Positions 1 to 14,190 of a DNA stretch of 64,000 nt are shown piece by piece. This stretch comes from Saccoglossus kowalevskii (Eukaryota; Hemichordata; Enteropneusta; Harrimaniidae): positions 1 through 64,000 of the forward strand of contig NW_003143650.1 of the NCBI RefSeq assembly GCF_000003605.2. The letters are read 5' to 3'. The notes beneath the pieces are model-generated. The model was not told the DNA's origin, searched no databases, and saw only the letters and a program-made list of their open reading frames with translations. The number at the start of each line of letters is the position of its first letter. Positions within the stretch are counted from its first letter, which is position 1. The translations under genes and the position numbers were made by a program.

Positions 1-112
1 TCACTCCGGTGTGTCTGTCTGTATCTCTGTCCACGTATGTGTTCCGATACGCTTGACTACAACCGGTCTACGCATGTTTAGCTCCGGTGTGTCTGTCTGT
101 ATCTCTGTCCGC
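1..112 (+). repeat. Divergent first units at the window edge
   Basis: The first partial unit and the next differ from consensus more than their neighbours. The window opens with tcactccgg where tagctccgg is expected. It then reads gtgttccgatacgcttgac, which has two extra bases compared with gtgtccgatacgccgac, followed by the aaccggtc variant. After 113 the units are close to consensus. This could be real divergence near an array edge, or sequence error at a contig start. The array certainly continues to base 1. Confidence 0.7.
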
Positions 113-3100
113 GTATGTGTCCGATACGCCGACTACAACCAGTCTACGCATGTTTAGCTCCGGTGTGTCTGTCTGTATCTCTGTCCACGTATGTGTCCGA
201 TACGCCGACTACAACCAGTCTACGCATGTTTAGCTCCGGTGTGTCTGTCTGTATCTCTGTCCGCGTATGTGTCCGATACGCCGACTACAACCAGTCTACG
301 CATGTTTAGCTCCGGTGTGTCTGTCTGTATCTCTGTCCACGTATGTGTCCGATACGCCGACTACAACCAGTCTACGCATGTTTAGTTCCGGTGTGTCTGT
401 CTGTATCTCTGTCCACGTATGTGTCCGATACGCCGACTACAACCAGTCTACGCATGTTTAGCTCCGGTGTGTCTGTCTGTATCTCTGTCCACGTATGTGT
501 CCGATACGCCGACTACAACCAGTCTACGCATGTTTAGCTCCGGTGTGTCTGTCTGTATCTCTGTCCGCGTATGTGTCCGATACGCCGACTACAACCAGTC
601 TACGCATGTTTAGCTCTGGTGTGTCTGTCTGTATCTCTGTCCACGTATGTGTCCGATACGCCGACCTCAACCAGTCTACGCATGTTTAGCTCCGGTGTGT
701 CTGTCTGTATCTCTGTCCACGTATGTGTCCGATACGCCGACTACAACCAGTCTACGCATGTTTAGCTCCGGTGTGTCTGTCTGTATCTCTGTCCACGTAT
801 GTGTCCGATACGCCGACTACAACCAGTCTACGCATGTTTAGCTCCGGTGTGTCTGTCTGTATCTCTGTCCGCGTATGTGTCCGATACGCCGACTACAACC
901 AGTCTACGCATGTTTAGCTCCGGTGTGTCTGTCTGTATCTCTGTCCACGTATGTGTCCGATACGCTGACTACAACCAGTCTACGCATGTTTAGCTCCGGT
1001 GTGTCTGTCTGTATCTCTGTCCGCGTTTGTGTCCGATACGCCGACTACAACCAGTCTACGCATGTTTAGCTCCGATGTGTCTGTCTGTATCTCTGTCCGC
1101 GTATGTGTCCGATACGCCGACTACAACCAGTCTACACATGTTTAGCTCCGGTGTGTCTGTCTGTATCTCTGTCCGCGTATGTGTTCGATACGCCGACTAC
1201 AACCAGTCTACGCATGTTTAGCTCCGGTGTGTCTGTCATACGCCGACTACAACCAGTCTACGCATGTTTAGCTCCGGTGTGTCTGTCTGTATCTCTGTCC
1301 ACGTATGTGTCCGATATGCCGACTACAACCAGTCTACGCATGTTTAGCTCCGGTGTGTCTGTCTGTATCTCTGTCCACGTATGTGTCCGATATGCTGACT
1401 ACAACCAGTCTACGCATGTTTAGCTCCGGTGTGTCTGTCTGTATCTCTGTCCACGTATGTGTCCGATACGCCGACTACAACCAGTCTACGCATGTTTAGT
1501 TCCGGTGTGTCTGTCTGTATCTCTGTCCACGTATGTGTCCGATACGCCGACTACAACCAGTCTACGCATGTTTAGCTCCGGTGTGTCTGTCTGTATCTCT
1601 GTCCACGTATGTGTCCGATACGCCGACTACAACCAGTCTACGCATGTTTAGCTCCGGTGTGTCTGTCTGTATCTCTGTCCGCGTATGTGTCCGATATGCC
1701 GACTACAACCAGTCTACGCATGTTTAGCTCTGGTGTGTCTGTCTGTATCTCTGTCCGCGTATGTGTCCGATACGCCGACTACAACCAGTCTACGCATGTT
1801 TAGCTCCGGTGTGTCTGTCTGTATCTCTGTCCACGTATGTGTCCGATACGCCGACTACAACCAGTCTACGCATGTTTAGCTCCGGTGTGTCTGTCTGTAT
1901 CTCTGTCCACGTATGTGTCCGATACGCCGACTACAACCGGTCTACGCATGTTTAGCTCCGGTGTGTCTGTCTGTATCTCTGTCCGCGTATGTGTCCGATA
2001 CGCCGACTACAACCAGTCTACGCATGTTTAGCTCCGGTGTGTCTGTCTGTATCTCTGTCCACGTATGTGTCCGATACGCCGACTACAACCAGTCTACGCA
2101 TGTTTAGCTCCGGTGTGTCTGTCTGTATCTCTGTCCGCGTATGTGTCCGATACGCCGACTACAACCAGTCTACGCATGTTTAGCTCCGGTGTGTCTGTCT
2201 GTATCTCTGTCCGCGTATGTGTCCGATACGCCGACTACAACCAGTCTACGCATGTTTAGCTCCGGTGTCTGTCTGTATCTCTGTCCACGTATGTGTCCGA
2301 TACGCCGACTACAACCAGTCTACGCATGTTTAGCTCCGGTGTGTCTGTCTGTATCTCTGTCCACGTATGTGTCCGATACGCCGACTACAACCAGTCTACG
2401 CATGTTTAGCTCCGGTGTGTCTGTCTGTATCTCTGTCCACGTATGTGTCCGATACGCCGACTACAACCAGTCTACGCATGTTTAGCTCCGGTGTGTCTGT
2501 CTGTATCTCTGTCCACGTATGTGTCCGATACGCTGACTACAACCAGTCTACGCATGTTTAGCTCCGGTGTGTCTGTCTGTATCTCTGTCCACGTATGTGT
2601 CCGATACGCCGACTACAACCAGTCTACGCATGTTTAGCTCCGGTGTGTCTGTCTGTATCTCTGTCCACGTATGTGTCCGATACGCCGACTACAACCAGTC
2701 TACGCATGTTTAGCTCCGGTGTGTCTGTCTGTATCTCTGTCCACGTATGTGTCCGATACGCCGACTACAACCAGTCTACGCATGTTTAGCTCCGGTGTGT
2801 CTGTCTGTATCTCTGTCCACGTATGTGTCCGATACGCCAACTACAACCAGTCTACGCATGTTTAGCTCCGGTGTGTCTGTCTGTATCTCTGTCCACGTAT
2901 GTGTCCGATACGCCGACTACAACCAGTCTACGCATGTTTAGCTCCGGTGTGTCTGTCTATATCTCTGTCCGCGTATGTGTCCGATACGCCGACTACAACC
3001 AGTCTACGCATGTTTAGCTCCGGTGTGTCTGTCTGTATCTCTGTCCACGTATGTGTCCGATACGCCGACTACAACCAGTCTACGCATGTTTAGCTCCGGT

Positions 3101-6100
3101 GTGTCTGTCTGTATCTCTGTCCACGTATGTGTCCGATACGCCGACTACAACCAGTCTACGCATGTTTAGCTCCGGTGTGTCTGTCTGTATCTCTGTCCGC
3201 GTATGTGTCCGATACGCCGACTACAACCAGTCTACGCATGTTTAGCTCCGGTGTGTCTGTCATACGCCGACTACAACCAGTCTACGCATGTTTAACTCCG
3301 GTGTGTCTGTCTGTATCTCTGTCCACGTATGTGTCCGATATGCCGACTACAACCAGTCTACGCATGTTTAGCTCCGGTGTGTCTGTCTGTATCTCTGTCC
3401 ACGTATGTGTCCGATACGCCGACTACAACCAGTCTACGCATGTTTAGCTCCGGTGTGTCTGTCTGTATCTCTGTCCACGTATGTGTCCGATACGCCGACT
3501 ACAATCAGTCTACGCATGTTTAGCTCCGGTGTGTCTGTCTGTATCTCTGTCCACGTATGTGTCCGATACGCCGACTACAACCAGTCTACGCATGTTTAGC
3601 TCCGGTGTGTCTGTCTGTATCTCTGTCCACGTATGTGTCCGATACGCCGACTACAACCAGTCTACGCATGTTTAGCTCCGGTGTGTCTGTCTGTATCTCT
3701 GTCCACGTATGTGTCCGATACGCCGACTACAACCAGTCTACGCATGTTTAGCTCCGGTGTGTCTGTCTGTATCTCTGTCCACGTATGTGTCCGATACGCC
3801 GACTACAACCAGTCTACGCATGTTTAGCTCCGGTGTGTCTGTCTGTTCTCTGTCCACGTACGTGTATGTGTCCGATACGCCGACTACAACCAGTCTACGC
3901 ATGTTTAGCTCCGGTGTGTCTGTCTGTATCTCTGTCCACGTATGTGTCCGATACGCCGACTACAACCGTTCTACGCATGTTTAGCTCCGGTGTGTCTGTC
4001 TGTATCTCTGTCCGCGTATGTGTCCGATACGCCGACTACAACCAGTCTACGCATGTTTAGCTCCAGTGTGTCTGTCTGTATCTCTGTCCACGTATGTGTC
4101 CGATACGCCGACTACAACCAGTCTACGCATGTTTAGCTCCGGTGTGTCTGTCTGTATCTCTGTCCGCGTATGTGTCCGATACGCCGACTACAACCAGTCT
4201 ACGCATGTTTAGCTCCGGTGTGTCTGTCTGTATCTCTGTCCGCGTATGTGTCCGATACGCCGACTACAACCAGTCTACGCATGTTTAGCTCCGGTGTGTC
4301 TGTCATACGCCGACTACAACCAGTCTACGCATGTTTAACTCCGGTGTGTCTGTCTGTATCTCTGTCCACGTATGTGTCCGATACGCCGACTACAACCAGT
4401 CTACGCATGTTTAGCTCCGGTGTGTCTGTCTGTATCTCTGTCCACGTATGTGTCCGATACGCCGACTACAACCAGTCTACGCATGTTTAGCTCCGGTGTG
4501 TCTGTCTGTATCTCTGTCCGCGTATGTGTCCGATACGCCGACTACAACCAGTCTACGCATGTTTAGCTCCGGTGTGTCTGTCTGTATCTCTGTCCACGTA
4601 TGTGTCCGATACTCCGACTACAACCAGTCTACGCATGTTTAGCTCCGGTGTGTCTGTCTGTATCTCTGTCCACGTATGTGTCCGATACGCCGACTACAAC
4701 CAGTCTATGCATGTTTAGCTCCGGTGTGTCTGTATGTATCTCTGTCCACGTGTGTGTCCGATACGCCGACTACAACCAGTCTACGCATGTTTAGCTCCGG
4801 TGTGTCTGTCTGAATCTCTGTCCACGTATGTGTCCGATACGCCGACTACAACCAGTCTACGCATGTTTAGCTCCGGTGTGTCTGTCTGTATCTCTGTCCG
4901 CGTATGTGTCCGATACGCCGACTACAACCAGTCTACGCATGTTTAGCTCCGGTGTGTCTGTCTGTATCTCTGTCCGCGTATGTGTCCGATACGCCGACTA
5001 CAACCAGTCTACGCATGTTTAGCTCCGGTGTGTCTGTCTGTATCTCTGTCCACGTATGTGTCCGATACGCCGACCTCAACCAGTCTACGCATGTTTAGCT
5101 TCGGTGTGTCTGTCTGTATCTCTGTCCACGTATGTGTCCGATACGCCGACTACAACCAGTCTACGCATGTTTAGCTCCGGTGTGTCTGTCTGTATCTCTG
5201 TCCACGTATGTGTCCGATACGCCGACTACAACCAGTCTACGCATGTTTAGCTCCGGTGTATCTGTCTGTATCTCTGTCCGCGTATGTGTCCGATACGCCG
5301 ACTACAACCAGTCTACGCATGTTTAGCTCCGGTGTGTCTGTCTGTATCTCTGTCCACGTATGTGTCCGATACGCCGACTACAACCAGTCTACGCATGTTT
5401 AGCTCCGGTGTGTCTGTCTGTTTCTCTGTCCACGTATGTGTCCGATACGCCGACTACAACCGGTCTACGCATGTATAGCTCCGGTGTGTCTGTCTGTATC
5501 TCTGTCCGCGTATGTGTCCGATACGCCGACTACAACCAGTCTACGCATGTTTAGCTCCGGTGTGTCTGTCCGTATCTCTGTCCGCGTATGTGTCCGATAC
5601 GCCGACTACAACCAGTCTACGCATGTTTAGCTCCGGTGTGTCTGTCTGTATCTCTGTCCGCGTATGTGTCCGATACGCCGACTACAACCAGTCTATGCAT
5701 GTTTAGCTCTGGTGTGTCTGTCTGTATCTCTGTCCACGTATGTGTCCGATACGCCGACTACAACCAGTCTATGCATGTTTAGCTCCGGTGTGTCTGTCTG
5801 TATCTCTGTCCACGTATGTGTCCGATACGCCGACTACAACCAGTCTACGCATGTTTAGCTCTGGTGTGTCTGTCTGTATCTCTGTCCGCGTATGTGTCCG
5901 ATACGCCGGACTACAACCAGTCTACGCATGTTTAGCTCCGGTGTGTCTGTCTGTATCTCTGTCCGCGTATGTGTCCGATACGCCGACTACAACCAGTCTA
6001 CGCATGTTTAGCTCCAGTGTGTCTGTCTGTATCTCTGTCCACGTATGTGTCCGATACGCCGACTACAACCAGTCTATGCATGTTTAGCTCCGGTGTGTCT

Positions 6101-9100
6101 GTCTGTATCTCTGTCCACGTATGTGTCCGATACGCCGACTACAACCAGTCTACGCATGTTTAGCTCCGGTGTGTCTGTCATACGCCGACTACAACCAGTC
6201 TACGCATGTTTAGCTCCGGTGTGTCTGTCTGTATCTCTGTCCACGTATGTGTCCGATACGCCGACTACAACCAGTCTACGCATGTTTAGCTCCGGTGTGT
6301 CTGTCTGTATCTCTGTCCACGTATGTGTCCGATACGCCGACTACAACCAGTCTACGCATGTTTAGCTCCGGTGTGTCTGTCTGTATCTCTGTCCGCGTAT
6401 GTGTCCGATACGCCGACTACAACCAGTCTACGCATGTTTAGCTCCGGTGTGTCTGTCTGTATCTCTGTCCGCGTATGTGTCCGATACGCCGACTACAACC
6501 AGTCTACGCATGTTTAGCTCCGGTGTGTCTGTCTGTATCTCTGTCCACGTATGTGTCCGATACGCCGACTACAACCAGTCTACGCATGTTTAGCTCCGGT
6601 GTGTCTGTCTGTTCTCTGTCCACGTATGTGTCCGATACGCCGACTACAACCAGTCTACGCATGTTTAGCTCCGGTGTGTCTGTCTGTATCTCTGTCCACG
6701 TATGTGTCCGATACGCCGACTACAACCGGTCTACGCATGTTTAGCTCCGGTGTGTCTGTCTGTATCTCTGTCCGCGTATGTGTCCGATACGCCGACTACA
6801 ACCAGTCTACGCATGTTTAGCGCCGGTGTGTCTGTCTGTATCTCTGTCCGCGTATGTGTCCGATACGCCGACTACAACCAGTCTACGCATGTTTAGCTCC
6901 GGTGTGTCTGTCTGTATCTCTGTCCACGTATGTGTCCGATACGCCGACTACAACCAGTCTACGCATGTTTAGCTCCGGTGTGTCTGTCTGTATCTCTGTC
7001 CACGTATGTGTCCGATACGCCGACCTCAACCAGTCTACGCATGTTTAGCTCCGGTGGGTCTGTCTGTATCTCTGTCCACGTATGTGTCCGATACGCCGAC
7101 CTCAACCAGTCTACGCATGTTTAGCTCCGGTGTGTCTGTCTGTATCTCTGTCCACGTATGTGTCCGATACGCCGACTACAACCAGTCTACGCATGTTTAG
7201 CTCCGGTGTGTCTGTCTGTATCTCTGTCCACGTATGTGTCCGATACGCCGACTACAACCAGTCTACGCATGTTTAGCTCCGGTGTGTCTGTCTGTATCTC
7301 TGTCCACGTATGTGTCCGATACGCCGACTACAACCAGTCTACGCATGTTTAGCTCCGGTGTGTCTGTCTGTATCTCTGTCCACGTATGTGTCCGATACGC
7401 CGACTACAACCGGTCTACGCATGTTTAGCTCCGGTGTGTCTGTCTGTATCTCTGTCCGCGTATGTGTCCGATACGCCGACTACAACCAGTCTACGCATGT
7501 TTAGCTCCGGTGTGTCTGTCTGTATCTCTGTCCGCGTATGTGTCCGATACGCCGACTACAACCAGTCTACGCATGTTTAGCTCCGGTGTGTCTGTCTGTA
7601 TCTCTGTCCGCGTATGTGTCCGATACGCCGACTACAACCAGTCTACGCATGTTTAGCTCCAGTGTGTCTGTCTGTATCTCTGTCCACGTATGTGTCCGAT
7701 ACGCCGACTACAACCAGTCTATGCATGTTTAGCTCCGGTGTGTCTGTCTGTATCTCTGTCCACGTATGTGTCCGATACGCCGACTACAACCAGTCTACGC
7801 ATGTTTAGCTCCGGTGTGTCTGTCATACGCCGACTACAACCAGTCTACGCATGTTTAGCTCCGGTGTGTCTGTCTGTATCTCTGTCCACGTATGTGTCCG
7901 ATATGCCGACTACAACCAGTCTACGCATGTTTAGCTCCGGTGTGTCTGTCTGTATCTCTGTCCACGTATGTGTCCGATACGCCGACTACAACCAGTCTAC
8001 GCATGTTTAGCTCCGGTGTGTCTGTCTGTATCTCTGTCCACGTATGTGTCCGATACGCCGACTACAACCAGTCTACGCATGTTTAGCTCCGGTGTGTCTG
8101 TCTGTATCTCTGTCCACGTATGTGTCCGATACGCCGACTACAACCAGTCTACGCATGTTTAGCTCCGGTGTGTCTGTCTGTATCTCTGTCCATGTATGTG
8201 TCCGATACGCCGACTACAACCAGTCTACGCATGTTTAGCTCCGGTGTGTCTGTCTGTATCTCTGTCCGCGTATGTGTCCGATACGCCGACTACAACCAGT
8301 CTACGCATGTTTAGCTCCGGTGTGTCTGTCTGTATCTCTGTCCGCGTATGTGTCCGATACGCCGACTACAACCAGTCTACGCATGTTTAGCTCCGGTGTG
8401 TCTGTCATACGCCGACTACAACCAGTCTACGCATGTTTAGCTCCGGTGTGTCTGTCTGTATCTCTGTCCACGTATGTGTCCGATAGGCCGACTACAACCA
8501 GTCTACGCATGTTTAGCTCCGGTGTGTCTGTCTGTATCTCTGTCCACGTATGTGTCCGATACGCCGACTACAACCAGTCTACGCATGTTTAGCTCCGGTG
8601 TGTCTGTCTGTATCTCTGTCCACGTATGTGTCCGATACGCCGACTACAACCAGTCTACGCATGTTTAGCTCCGGTTTGTCTGTCTGTATCTCTGTCCACG
8701 TATGTGTCCGATACGCCGACTACAACCAGTCTACGCATGTTTAGCTCCGGTGTGTCTGTCTGTATCTCTGTCCATGTATGTGTCCGATACGCCGACTACA
8801 ACCAGTCTACGCATGTTTAGCTCTGGTGTGTCTGTCTGTATCTCTGTCCGCATATGTGTCCGTTACGCCGACTACAACCAGTCTACGCATGTTTAGCTCC
8901 GGTGTGTCTGTCTGTATCTCTGTCCACGTATGTGTCCGATACGCCGACTACAACCAGTCTACGCATGTTTAGCTCCGGTGTGTCTGTCTGTATCTCTGTC
9001 CGCGTATGTGTCCGATACGCCGACTACAACCAGTCTACGCATGTTTAGCTCCGGTGTGTCTGTCTGTATCTCTGTCCACGTATGTGTCCGATACACCGAC

Positions 9101-9140
9101 TACAGCCAGTCTACGCATGTTTAGCTCCGGTGTGTCTGTC
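113..9140 (+). repeat. Satellite segment: mixed A/G units with six 50-bp units
   Basis: Units alternate irregularly between gtccacg and gtccgcg. Short 50-bp units have their junctions at 1237, 3261, 4304, 6179, 7824 and 8406. A 74-bp unit lies near 2262, an 81-bp unit at about 3846-3870 and a 75-bp unit at about 6612. A gacctcaacc double substitution marks units at about 664, 5072, 7022 and 7099. The tttaactcc variant follows two of the short units (3261 and 4304), which are 1,043 bp apart. Several blocks recur elsewhere: 2.6-3.1 kb at 11.7-12.2 kb (offset 9,093), 3.7-4.1 kb at 56.7-57.0 kb (offset 52,909), 4.7-5.4 kb at 61.0-61.6 kb (offset 56,247) and 7.7-8.5 kb at 59.9-60.7 kb (offset 52,221). 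Nothing other than satellite is seen. Confidence 0.95.
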
Positions 9141-10820
9141 TGTATCTCTGTCCGCGTTTGTGTCCGATACGCCGACTACAACCAGTCTACGCATGTTTAG
9201 CTCCGGTGTGTCTGTCTGTATCTCTGTCCGCGTATGTGTTCGATACGCCAACTACAACCAGTCTACGCATGTTTAGCTCCGGTGTGTCTGTCATACGCCG
9301 ACTACAACCAGTCTACGCATGTTTAGCTCCGGTGTGTCTGTCTGTATCTCTGTCCACGTATGTGTCCGATATGCCGACTACAACCAGTCTATGCATGTTT
9401 AGCTCCGGTGTGTCTGTCTGTATCTCTGTCCACGTATGTGTCCGATTCGCTGACTACAACCAGTCTACGCATGTTTAGCTCCGGTGTGTCTGTCTGTATC
9501 TCTGTCCGCGTATGTGTCTGATACGCCGACTACAACCAGTCTACGCATGTTTAGCTCCGGTGTGTCTGTCTGTATCTCTGTCCACGTATGTGTCCGATAC
9601 GCCGACTACAACCAGTCTACGCATGTTTAGCTCCGGTGTGTCTGTCTGTATCTCTGTCCACGTATGTGTCCGATACGCTGACTACAACCAGTCTACGCAT
9701 GTTTAGCTCCGGTGTGTCTGTCATACGCCGACTACAACCAGTCTACGCATGTTTAGCTCCGGTGTGTCTGTCTGTATCTCTGTCCACGTATGTGTCCGAT
9801 ATGCCGACTACAACCAGTCAATGCATGTTTAGCTCCGGTGTGTCTGTCTGTATCTCTGTCCACGTATGTGTCCGATTCGCTGACTACAACCAGTCTACGC
9901 ATGTTTAGCTCCGGTGTGTCTGTCTGTATCTCTGTCCGCGTATGTGTCTGATACGCCGACTACAACCAGTCTACGCATGTTTAGCTCCGGTGTGTCTGTC
10001 TGTATCTCTGTCCACGTATGTGTCCGATACGCCGACTACAACCAGTCTACGCATGTTTAGCTCCGGTGTGTCTGTCTGTATCTCTGTCCACGTATGTGTC
10101 CGATATGCCGACTACAACCAGTCTATGCATGTTTAGCTCCGGTGTGTCTGTCTGTATCTCTGTCCACGTATGTGTCCGATTCGCTGACTACAACCAGTCT
10201 ACGCATGTTTAGCTCCGGTGTGTCTGTCTGTATCTCTGTCCGCGTATGTGTCTGATACGCCGACTACAACCAGTCTACGCATGTTTAGCTCCGGTGTGTC
10301 TGTCTGTATCTCTGTCCACGTATGTGTCCGATACGCCGACTACAACCAGTCTACGCATGTTTAGCTCCGGTGTGTCTGTCTGTATCTCTGTCCACGTATG
10401 TGTCCGATACGCTGACTACAACCAGTCTACGCATGTTTAGCTCCGGTGTGTCTGTCTGTATCTCTGTCCACGTATGTGTCCGATACGCCGACTACAACCA
10501 GTCTACGCATGTTTAGCTCCGGTGTGTCTGTCTGTATCTCTGTCCACGTATGTGTCCGATACGCCGACTACAACCAGTCTACGCATGTTTAGCTCCGGTG
10601 TGTCTGTCTGTATCTCTGTCCACGTATGTGTCTGATACGCCGACTACAACCAGTCTACGCATGTTTAGCTCCGGTGTGTCTGTCTGTATCTCTGTCCACG
10701 TATGTGTCCGATACGCCGACTACAACCAGTCTATGCATGTTTAGCTCCGGTGTGTCTGTCTGTATCTCTGTCCACGTATGTGTCTGATACGCCGACTACA
10801 ACCAGTCTATGCATGTTTAG
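9140..10820 (+). repeat. Local higher-order repeat of 430 bp (five 76-bp units plus one 50-bp unit)
   Basis: The 50-bp unit junctions at 9292 and 9722 are 430 bp apart (5 x 76 + 50). The following marker variants repeat with the same spacing: gatatgcc, then tatgcatg or the nearby caatgcatg, then gattcgctgac near 9447 and 9877, then gtgtctgatacg near 9518 and 9948. A third copy of gattcgctgac at about 10181 comes only 304 bp (4 x 76) after the second and has no 50-bp unit. The third copy of the multimer has therefore lost or never had the short unit. This is a clear short tandem multimer within the satellite. Confidence 0.88.
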
Positions 10821-13200
10821 CTCTGGTGTGTCTGTCTGTATCTCTGTCCACGTATGTGTCCGATACGCCGACTACAACCAGTCTACGCATGTTTAGCTCC
10901 GGTGTGTCTGTCTGTATCTCTGTCCACATATGTGTCCGATACGCCGACTACAACCAGTCTACGCATGTTTAGCTCCGGTGTGTCTGTCTGTATCTCCGTC
11001 CGCGTATGTGTCCGATACGCCGACTACAACCAGTCTACGCATGTTTAGCTCCGGTGTGTCTGTCTGTATCTCTGTCCGCGTATGTGTCCGATACGCCGAC
11101 TACAACCAGTCTACGCATGTTTAGCTCCGGTGTGTCTGTCTGTATCTCTGTCCATGTATGTGTCCGATACGCCGACTACAACCAGTCTATGCATGTTTAG
11201 CTCCGGTGTGTCTGTCTGTATCTCTGTCCGCGTATGTGTCCGATACGCCGACTACAACCAGTCTACGCATGTTTAGCTCCGGTGTGTCTGTCTGTATCTC
11301 TGTCCGCGTATGTGTCCGATACGCCGACTACAACCAGTCTACGCATGTTTAGCTCCGGTGTCTGTCTGTATCTCTGTCCACGTATGTGTCCGATACGCCG
11401 ACTACAACCAGTCTACGCCTGTTTAGCTCCGGTGTGTCTGTCTGTATCTCTGTCCACGTATGTGTCCGATACGCCGACTACAACCAGTCTACGCATGTTT
11501 AGCTCCGGTGTGTCTGTCTGTATCTCTGTCCGCGTATGTGTCCGATACGCCGACTACAACCAGTCTACGCATGTTTAGCTCCGGTGTGTCTGTCTGTATC
11601 TCTGTCCACGTATGTGTCCGATACGCCGACTACAACCAGTCTACGCATGTTTAGCTCCGGTGTGTCTGTCTGTATCTCTGTCCGCGTATGTGTACGATAC
11701 GCCGACTACAACCAGTCTATGCATGTTTAGCTCCGGTGTGTCTGTCTGTATCTCTGTCCACGTATGTGTCCGATACGCCGACTACAACCAGTCTACGCAT
11801 GTTTAGCTCCGGTGTGTCTGTCTGTATCTCTGTCCACGTATGTGTCCGATACGCCGACTACAACCAGTCTACGCATGTTTAGCTCCGGTGTGTCTGTCTG
11901 TATCTCTGTCCACGTATGTGTCCGATACGCCAACTACAACCAGTCTACGCATGTTTAGCTCCGGTGTGTCTGTCTGTATCTCTGTCCACGTATGTGTCCG
12001 ATACGCCGACTACAACCAGTCTACGCATGTTTAGCTCCGGTGTGTCTGTCTATATCTCTGTCCGCGTATGTGTCCGATACGCCGACTACAACCAGTCTAC
12101 GCATGTTTAGCTCCGGTGTGTCTGTCTGTATCTCTGTCCACGTATGTGTCCGATACGCCGACTACAACCAGTCTACGCATGTTTAGCTCCGGTGTCTGTC
12201 TGTATCTCTGTCCACGTATGTGTCCGATACGCCGACTACAACCAGTCTACGCATGTTTAGCTCCGGTGTGTCTGTCTGTATCTCTGTCCACGTATGTGTC
12301 CGATACGCCAACTACAACCAGTCTACGCATGTTTAGCTCCGGTGTGTCTGTCTGTATCTCTGTCCACGTATGTGTCCGATACGCCGACTACAACCAGTCT
12401 ACGCATGTTTAGCTCCGGTGTGTCTGTCTGTATCTCTGTCCGCGTATGTGTCCGATACACCGACTACAACCAGTCTGCGCATGTTTAGCTCCGGTGTGTC
12501 TGTCTGTATCTCTGTCCACGTATGTGTCCGATACGCCGACTACAACCAGTCTACGCATGTTTAGCACTGGTGTCTGTCTGTATCTCTGTCCACGTATGTG
12601 TCCGATACGCCGACTACAACCAGTCTACGCATGTTTAGCTCCGGTGTGTCTGTCTGTATCTCTGTCCACGTATGTGTCCGATACGCCGACTACAACCAGT
12701 CTACGCATGTTTAGCTCCGGTGTGTCTGTCTGTATCTCTGTCCGCGTATGTGTCCGATACGCCGACTACAACCAGTCTACGCATGTTTAGCTCCGGTGTG
12801 TCTGTCTGTATCTCTGTCCGCGTATGTGTCCGATACGCCGACTACAACCAGTCTATGCATGTTTAGCTCCGGTGTGTCTGTCTGTATCTCTGTCCACGTA
12901 TGTGTCCGATACGCCGACTACAACCAGTCTACGCATGTTTAGCTCCGGTGTGTCTGTCTGTATCTCTGTCCGCGTATGTGTCCGATACGCCGACTACAAC
13001 CAGTCTACGCATGTTTAGCTCCGGTGTGTCTGTCTGTATCTCTGTCCACGTATGTGTCCGATATGCCGACTACAAACCAGTCTACGCATGTTTAGCTCCG
13101 GTGTGTCTGTCTGTATCTCTGTCCACGTATGTGTCCGATACGCTGACTACAACCAGTCTACGCATGTTTAGCTCCGGTGTGTCTGTCTGTATCTCTGTCC
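10820..13200 (+). repeat. Satellite segment with three 74-bp units and copied blocks
   Basis: Units lacking one GT in ggtgtgtctg (74 bp) occur near 11355, 12193 and 12570; the last also carries tagcactgg. 11.2-11.85 kb is repeated at 36.65-37.3 kb with an offset of 25,446. Both copies carry the 74-bp unit, the rare acgcctgttt change (11414 and 36860) and the gtgtacgatac change (11694 and 37140). 11.7-12.2 kb matches 2.6-3.1 kb with an offset of 9,093, sharing gccaactac and gtctatatctc. A single extra A (tacaaaccag) lies near 13075. Confidence 0.93.
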
Positions 13201-14190
13201 GCGTATGTGTCCGATACGCCGACTACAACCAGTCTACGCATGTTTAGCTCCGGTGTGTCTGTCTGTATCTCTGTCCACGTATGTGTCCGATACGCCGGCT
13301 ACAACCAGTCTACGCATGTTTAGCTCCGGTGTGTCTGTCTGTATCTCTGTCCACGTATGTGTCCGATACGCCGACTACAACCAGTCTACGCATGTTTAGC
13401 TCCGGTGTGTCTGTCTGTATCTCTGTCCACGTATGTGTCCGATACGCCGACTACAACCAGTCTACGCATGTTTAGCTCCGGTGTGTCTGTCTGTATCTCT
13501 GTCCGCGTATGTGTCCGATACGCCGACTACAACCAGTCTACGCATGTTTAGCTCCGGTGTGTCTGTCTGTATCTCTGTCCACGTATGTGTCCGATACGCC
13601 GACTACAACCAGTCTACGCATGTTTAGCTCCGGTGTGTCTGTCTGTATCTCTGTTCACGTATGTGTCCGATACGCTGACTACAACCAGTCTACGCATGTT
13701 TAGCTCCGGTGTGTCTGTCTGTATCTCTGTCCACGTATGTGTCCGATACGCCGACTACAACCAGTCTACGCATGTTTAGCTCCGGTGTATCTGTCTGTAT
13801 CTCTGTCCACCTATGAGTCAGATACGCCGACTACAACCAGTCTACGCATGTTTAGCTCCGGTGTGTCTGTCTGTATCTCTGTCCACGTATGTGTCCGATA
13901 CGCCGACTACAACCAGTCTACGCATGTTTAGCTCTGGTGTGTCTGTCTGTATCTCTGTCCGCGTATGTGTCCGATACGCCGACTAAAACCAGTCTACGCA
14001 TGTTTAGCTCCCGGTGTGTCTGTCTGTATCTCTGTCCGCGTATGTGTCCGATACGCCGACTACAACCAGTCTACGCATGTTTAGCTCCGGTGTGTCTGTC
14101 TGTATCTCTGTCCACGTATGTGTCCGATACGCCGACTACAACCAGTCTACGCATGTTTAGCTCCGGTGTGTCTGTCTGTATCTCTGTCCA
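13200..14190 (+). repeat. Satellite block with cctatgagtcag and gccggctac markers
   Basis: Linked variants in order are gccggctac (about 13297), ctgttcacg (about 13652), gctgac, and cacctatgagtcagatac (about 13808). The same order and spacing return at 48.3-49.1 kb with an offset of 35,097. The gccggctac to cctatgag spacing is 608 bp in these two copies, but 304 bp in the copies at 47.6-47.9 and 63.6-63.9 kb. The two forms differ by four whole units. An extra C (gctcccgg) makes a 77-bp unit at about 14010. Confidence 0.9.
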
